Below are positions 58,640 through 64,000 of a stretch of 64,000 nt of DNA, in pieces. Origin of the DNA: Simmondsia chinensis. Taxonomy: Eukaryota; Streptophyta; Magnoliopsida; Caryophyllales; Simmondsiaceae. Numbering within the stretch: the first letter of the stretch is position 1; every line of letters starts with the position of its first letter. The notes below the pieces were generated by a model. That model was not told the origin of the DNA. It made no database searches and saw nothing but the letters and a program-made list of their open reading frames with translations. A program made the translations under genes and the position numbers. The DNA lies in NCBI GenBank assembly GCA_018398585.1, contig JAGTTD010000001.1, forward strand, positions 22,619,438 through 22,683,437, in the 5' to 3' direction.

Positions 58640-59935
58640 TTAAAGAAGTAGCTATCCTTGATTGTTTTGAGATGCAACTAGAAATTATAGAACAGTTTGA
58701 TGATTGGAGAAAGCCCATCATTGAGTATTCTAAAAACCCTCGACAGTTCTGTAGGAATAGACATATAAAAATAAAAACATATAGGTATCACCTGGATGTG
58801 TAATATGGTGATGAGCTATACAAGAACGTCCGTGGAATTTTTCTCGAGTGCTTAGACCTATATGAAGCCATGTTAGTCATGGTCGATGCACATGAAGGCA
58901 TTTGCGGGTCTCACTTGGCTTGGAACAAGATGCATTGGTTAATCATACGTTATGGCTATTATTGGCCATCAATGATAAACGATTGCTTCAAATATGCCAA
59001 AGGATGTAGAGCATGTCAACAACTCGAGCATGTTCCTAGAGTTCCTGCATCTGAGATTCATGCAGTAATTAAACTATGGCCCTTTTGAGGATGGGCAATG
59101 GACATAATTGCTGAGATCGATCCTCCATCAAGTAAACAACACTCATATACCTTGGTAGCCACATACTACTTTGCTAAGTGGGTCGAGACAAAACCATACA
59201 AAAGTATCAATCAACAAGATGTTATTGAGGAATGCATCCTGTGCAGATCTCTAAGACCATCACTGTGGATCAGACTTGAGTGTTTGATGGATCTAAAGTC
59301 AAGGAGTTTACTAAGAGTTTCAACATTGAGATTCAAAATTTTACCCCGTACTATGCTCCAGCAAATGGCCAAGCGGAATCAACAAACAAAAATCTAAAGG
59401 CGAATATTGAGAGAATAATTGAGGACAATCCCAAGAGGTGGCAGGAGTTGCTACTGGATGCCTCATGGGCCTAAAAAACTATCAAAAGGGGGGCGCTACT
59501 AGGACCACTTTGTTTCACTTAATGTATGTTCACGATGCAATGCTCCCAATTGAGGTAACAGCTCAGTCCATAAGGGTGGCCCACTTAGGGGGTTTCTTTG
59601 GGCTTGCATATAAACTTGCCATGATGCATAAGCTCATTAATCTTGATTGTGAGAGGCTTGATGCTCTTCACAAGGTTGAGAAACTAAAAGGAAGGGTTGG
59701 CTAAAGGTTCAGACAAGGTCCTTTGACAAAGGGGATATGGTTTGGAAAGTGTCCAACCTATTGGTTAAAAGGATCGTGTCTTTGTCAAGTAGTCCCTTGA
59801 TTAGGAAGGACCATTCGAGGTTATTGAGATCTTTGGAGGCAATGCTCACTTGCTTAAAGACTTAGACGAAAGAATCCAACCAAAGGCCATCATTGGTAGG
59901 TTCTTGAAAGTATGTGCCCTCAATTTGGGATTCTA
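58640..59935 (+). pseudogene. Tat copy 2 integrase
   Basis: The zinc region is in 58870-59088 (MVDAHEGICGSHLAWNKMHW, YYWPSMINDCFKYAKGCRAC). The core is at 59098-59480 (MDIIAEIDPPSSKQHSYTLV, FAKWVETKPYKSINQQDVIE, FTPYYAPANGQAESTNKNLK). The C-terminal part is in 59640-59920. The third acidic residue region (GQAESTNKNLKA) is preserved. There are stops at 59086-59088 and 59472 and frame changes near 59280 and 59700. Unlike copy 1, there is no insertion at about 59560. Confidence 0.82.
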
Positions 59936-59939
59936 ATAA

Positions 59940-60990
59940 AGAGGTTCTTAAGTTCAGATTCCCAAAATTGTGGGCTCAATTCAAGTATCAGTGCATCGAG
60001 GAGCAGAGTTACGATCCTTAAGGTGATGAAAACCATATCTGAGAGTCATGTTGCAACATGAACTATGTGTAATATCATTGATAGAACATATAAAGTTACA
60101 TAGGTTTGTGAAATACAAGCGTACAATATTTACAACGTTTTGCACTTGATTACAAATGAAAGGGCTAGAAAAGAAATGCCCTAATTCTAGCTAAGGACTC
60201 CTCTAGGGCGGGTAACCTAGTTATAGTTTGAGTTGGTTGGTTATCTGCATTAATGACTTGTTGCTCCTATTGTGCTTCAGCTGCAACATACTCAAGCTAT
60301 TGGATCCTTCAGGTGTTGGCCCCAACTTGCTGCCTGAGCTTCTCAAGCCTTCCTTACTGTTGGCCAAGTTGTTGCTTTAACATGTAAATCTATTCTTCAG
60401 GGCCTAGATCTCTTATGCTTGCTGGGGTTAGGTCTCCCTAATGTTGCAGTTCTGCATGTAAGGGGGTTTGGTCTCTGTGCCCTAGGGAGCAACTAAATTC
60501 TCTGATTATAAACTGGTAGGAATGCTTTTGTATTAAAAGGTGGGCAACCTCTACTGTAATGGAAATAATCATGCCTTAGAGGGCCTCCAGCTCCTTGATA
60601 ATGAATGGGTGGCTCTTGGATCTTCTTTTAGCCCTCCTGCAAGAGCCAAGGATTCCTAGCTATATGTTGAAAGAGCTAGTTCTTGGATGGGAAGTTGGAC
60701 CGGAGTACTCAACCTTTTTGACCTAGGAGATGCTCCACGATCCCAATGCCGAAAAGCAAGTGTATTGCTTACCCCAAGATGCTTTAAATGAGAGAGCACC
60801 TCAAGTGAGAGTGGTGTAGAAGTGGTGGCCTGAGTTAAGAAGATAAAGGGTTAGAAGTCCATCACTCAAGAAGAGTTTACGCTAGAAGGAAAAGGAGGAC
60901 TCTCTTACTCTTAGACTCTTTGGCAATGGCGAACTAATTTTTGGCTGTGGTATGGCCTCTGGTTCCTCCTGAACTGGGGTGGTTGCTTTA
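59940..60990. other. Tat copy 2 post-integrase region
   Basis: No + strand gene. The first 310 bp match copy 1 (13310-13660: AAAGA(G/A)GTTCTTAAGTT, TATCAGTGC, GGTTATCTGCAT). The remainder may be the decayed 3' end of the antisense gene, but no frame is clear. Confidence 0.5.
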
Positions 60991-61014
60991 GGTGCCTCTG
61001 CTGAGATAAGTGAG

Positions 61015-62990
61015 TTAGAGCGAGTCTATGGTTTGATAAGAAATTAACTGAAGGAGAAGCAGAAAACCTTTACCTTCAAGCTCTTTTCTAGAGGCAGACA
61101 AGGGCTCTAAAGAAAGGAGAGATGGTACCTGAATTAGACCCTGCCTTAAGGGGGTTAGGAGAGGTGCTCCACCCAATGTGTCATTAGTTACCATCTCGAG
61201 AATGGAGGAGATAGAGCTATCTACTTCTTCCATGGTGGTGTCCAAAGGCTTCGTGTTGGTGGGGAAGCCCAGGGCCTGACTTCTTGAAGGAGAGTTAGGA
61301 ATCTCAACAATCACTGAGATTGTCTGGGCTAGTGAGTAGCCTACATACAAAAACAACGGTTAGCAAAGTTTGAAAGAGAGCGGGTAAGATAGGAAATCAA
61401 CATGAAGATTGACTACCTCTCCTTGGCCACTCCTTTCCCTTTTCTTTACTAATTGGGAGATTGAGACTTCTTCTTCTTCTTCAATAACAAGCACCTCTAA
61501 TGGTGTTGTCGCCACCTAAGGGACAGGCGTTGCTTTCCTACTGTTTTTCCTTAGGCTGCTAGCCATGGGAGGTGGAGATACCTTGGCCTCCAGAGACTCT
61601 TCCAGTAGTAGAGTCTTGTAAAGCTCTTGATGGCTCGACGAGTCTCTGTAGCATTCAAACGCTTTGTAGATATGACTAGTGTTTGAAGCATGGAAGTGGC
61701 AATACTTAAGGTAGAGGAAGATAATTACTTGGAAGAGCTTGCCTTGGAGGGGCACTCTTAATTGCTACAGTTTGTGCTCCTCTTGAGCTGGTACCTGCAG
61801 GCTTAATAGAAGATATGGAATAACGCTTGGCCCTCCAGCCTCCAAGGAGGACTAGTAAGTTCGATATTAGGCGATGAAGTGCTGGGTGGCATATGGAGTG
61901 TACCTGCGAGGGACAAGATCACCATATGTGCACCTAATAGCTAGGTTGGTTTGATACAATTCCTCGAGCTGAGGAAGACGCAAAGGGGCCCTCTTAGCCC
62001 ACTAAAGGTTCTTGGTCCAGACACTAGGAAAAGGAATGTCTTGGACCATGCCAAATAATCCAGGTTGTAAGACTCTACAATAGGTTTAGTCCTGTGGTAA
62101 TAAGGAAAGTCTTGAGAGTGGATGTCAACGTCCAGACACTGGGAAAAGGAATGTCTTGGACCATGCCAAATAATCCAGGTTGTAAGACTCTACAATAGGT
62201 TTAGTCTGATGGTAATAAGGAAAGTCTTGAGAGTGGATGTCAATAGAGACATCCTAGTCTCGGTTCATTTTTCTTAAAGGGGGCCAAGCTTTCTTGCCTT
62301 CTTGCCTTAAAGGGAGTCCATTGAATTTTTAACCTAATACGAGGAGCCCGAAGCTGCTTGAGGCAGCGCTCCAGGGTCCATCATGGGGAAAGATGTACCT
62401 CTTTTCGAGCATAATATGCTCCATAACAGCTGATTGGATTATCTGTGGGGATGAAGGGCCCTTTTGATAGAGGAAAGGGGAAAAGGCTTGAGCCCACAAT
62501 TGGGTGAGCCAAAGGGGGCCTCCCATTAGGACATCGTAGTTTTTGTCTACGATGCCCCTAAGGAAACCTTATACTTAGGCTAAAAACAATGGTCTTAAGG
62601 CCAAAGGACCATTAGTGAAAGCCAAGTTAACCGCCACCTTCCAATAGACTAAGAAAAGCGTTGGAAGAGTTGGCAAAGAAAAACTTGTTTAGCCAGAACA
62701 AGTAGAATGTTACCTCTTTCGAATACAGTATAAAATCCGGAAGTTCCTTGAAGAAGAAATTCATGAAAGTTTTGTAGCTATTTGGCAAAGAGGAGATAGA
62801 GAAAGAGGATGAAAAGGCTTTAGCCTCCTTTGAAACAAAGTTGTTTAAAGGAAGCTTGAAGCCTTATGGAGAAAGACCTATTAAGGTTGCCACATCCTCG
62901 AGGGTAAACCTAAGAAAGCCTTCTGGCAAGACGAAAGCGTTATAATAGGTGTCCAACAACACGTGAGGGCAGTGACAACTGGGAAGTCAT
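61015..62990 (-). pseudogene. Antisense plant-mobile-domain gene of the Tat element
   Basis: Read on the minus strand from 62990: EGFLRFTLEDVATLIGLSP, a stop, then FKLPLNNFVSKEAKAFSSSF, FMNFFFKELPDFILYSKEVT, FYLFWLNKFFFANSSNAFLS. Then, after frame changes and from 62526, MGGPLWLTQLWAQAFSPFLY. The FTLEDVATLIGL and GGPLW..QLW words are those of PMD proteins carried by Ty3 elements. Downstream pieces (61755-61516, 61356-61015) are Ser/Leu-rich and unassigned. The 5' end is removed by the LTR at 62991. It is coded against the retroelement's own strand, and its function is unknown. Confidence 0.72.
62015..62244. repeat. 115-bp tandem duplication
   Basis: GTCCAGACACTAGGAAAAGG starts at 62015 and, with one change, at 62130. 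The two copies differ at only about five positions, so this is a recent duplication inside the antisense PMD region. Confidence 0.9.
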
Positions 62991-63661
62991 TGTCACGACC
63001 CTAGAACCGTGACCTTGTCATGACATCTAGAAGCCTATTAGTATTTATTTATATTTAAGAAATATATCTAAGATGTTTTGTTAAAAGGGCTTTTGGGCTT
63101 GTCTTGGGCTTGCCGTGGCCTTGTCTGCCTTTGTCTCAAGCCCGGCCCAACGCATGTCACAATCTAAGTTGTGGGCCTTGCCTTTGGGCCGAGCCTCCTC
63201 TTCTCGGGCTGTCACTTGGGGGACTGGTTGGGTCATCCCACCACTTAGATATTTTTAATTATATTAAGTAAGATAATATTAGGATAATTCCCAAGATAAT
63301 TAATGAGGTGAAGCATTGGGAGTGTGTGTGTCGGTTAGGAACTGGTGTGAGCCTTTAGAGCCGGGTGGCTCTTCGTGTTCCCTCCCCCCCCCCCCCCCCC
63401 CCCCCCCCTCCTTTTTTTTGCTATTTAAGTTGATGTAATTGTACTTTGGAAGGATATGAATATCAATGAAAAATCTTATGAGTTCTTTTGATCTCTAACC
63501 TCTCTCTCTCTCATCTTAATCTCTCTCTCTCTTATCTAAAAACTTCTAAATCACTTCCTCATCTAAAACTCTAACTCAAATTCTCTCGTCTCAACCTCTG
63601 ATCTCTTCATCACGTACTTAGGTTTGTGATTATCCCGTCACCAACCATTGGGTTTGTGACA
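62991..63661 (+). repeat. 5' LTR of a retrotransposon continuing beyond the window
   Basis: TGTCACGACCCTAGAACC to GGGTTTGTGACA, 671 bp, with TG/CA ends and a primer site directly inside. It contains CTATTTAAG (63420) and a run of about 25 C (63384-63408). It interrupts the antisense PMD gene. Confidence 0.9.
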
Positions 63662-63664
63662 AAG

Positions 63665-63676
63665 TGGTATCAGAGC
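63665..63676 (+). promoter_or_regulatory. Primer-binding site (initiator tRNA-Met)
   Basis: TGGTATCAGAGC, three bases after the LTR end. Confidence 0.92.
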
Positions 63677-63794
63677 TATCTTTCGATCGGAGGATAGTTC
63701 ACCCATACCGTATCAAAAAAAAAAAAAAAAAAAATTCCGCTGCCTTGAATCGTTGAAGCTGGCCAAAACAAGAAGCTACCGAGCTGCCGTGACA

Positions 63795-64000
63795 ATGTCA
63801 TCATTCGAAGAAACAACGAGTGCGCAAGAGAGGATTGAGGCCATTGAAAGGCACCTCGATGCTATGCAGCAAGACCGAGCCAGGGACAAGGAAGAACAAC
63901 ACTGAATCAATGGGGAGCTTAGGTCCTCTTACCAAAGGCTGGAATTGGGCGTGACTGATGTTAGGACCGAAGTGACTGAGGTCAAGACCGAAGTGACTGA
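63795..64000 (+). pseudogene. Start of gag, runs off the window
   Basis: ATG 63795: MSSFEETTSAQERIEAIERH, a coiled-coil start like other Ty3 gags here. A TGA at 63903-63905 interrupts it. The frame then continues (RSSYQRLELGV, TDVRTEVTEVKTEVT). Only about 68 codons are visible. Confidence 0.65.

Larger units (their letters stand above)
57303..62990 (+). mobile_element. Ty3 Tat-lineage element (copy 2), truncated at both ends
   Basis: It starts inside RT at the YIDD box (VYIDDVVVK, 57318-57344), next to a LINE tail. It continues with RNase H, a second RNase H, integrase (to about 59935), non-coding DNA, and an antisense PMD region, and is cut at 62991 by a new LTR. 57690-60250 aligns with copy 1 at 10418-13675. 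All frames are decayed. Confidence 0.83.

Overview
This is nuclear DNA of a flowering plant, probably a eudicot. It is AT-rich and packed with nested transposable elements. It carries a broken copy of chloroplast ycf1 (a plastid-to-nucleus transfer) and one recognisable host gene, a DCD-domain/Kelch-repeat protein whose exons are spread over more than 12 kb by insertions in its introns. There are no bacterial features, CRISPR arrays or rRNA operons.

Layout. 1-3189 and 9570-about 10395 are the two halves of the ycf1 relic. They are separated by a complete Mutator-like element (MULE, 3190-9560) with about 75-bp terminal inverted repeats, a 9-bp target duplication, a decayed transposase gene and a second gene encoding a plant mobile domain (PMD). 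10400-13675 is a decayed Ty3 Tat-lineage pol with two RNase H domains, itself interrupted at 12197-12914 by an insertion with an 8-bp duplication and tRNA-like motifs. 13676-21593 is a 5'-truncated Athila element with its 3' LTR. 21594-26930 holds antisense/LTR remnants and a probable solo LTR. 26935-30026 is an internally deleted minus-strand Athila element with a perfect 5-bp duplication.

31091-32108 is a non-autonomous hAT element. The DCD-Kelch gene runs from 34675 to 46977 (eight exons seen) and stops inside the Kelch propeller, with no further exon found. Its introns hold a gag-only LTR retrotransposon (37655-41154), a 5'-truncated RTE-like LINE end (41333-42108), two copies of an AT-rich repeat with GACCCAA-type arrays, and a 5S-rRNA-headed retroposon ending in the LINE tail (45493-45768). 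A minus-strand LTR/gag relic also lies there.

Downstream, 47035-48129 is a terminal-inverted-repeat element carrying two more LINE-tail copies. 48250-51232 is a hAT element with a broken transposase gene. 51263-55370 is a Ty3 gag-pol element, related to the gag-only element, cut inside integrase. It is followed by an unrecognised decayed reading frame (55480-56930), a LINE 3' end (56930-57302), a second Tat element with a PMD coded on the antisense strand (57303-62990), and the 5' LTR and gag start of another retrotransposon (62991-64000).

The strongest leads are these: a 5S-rRNA/LINE-tail chimeric retroposon in the same window as its likely LINE driver; PMD domains carried independently by a DNA transposon and by the antisense strand of a Ty3 element; a tRNA-motif-bearing insertion with an 8-bp duplication; a gag-only retrotransposon beside a pol-bearing relative; and a host gene apparently truncated by insertions.
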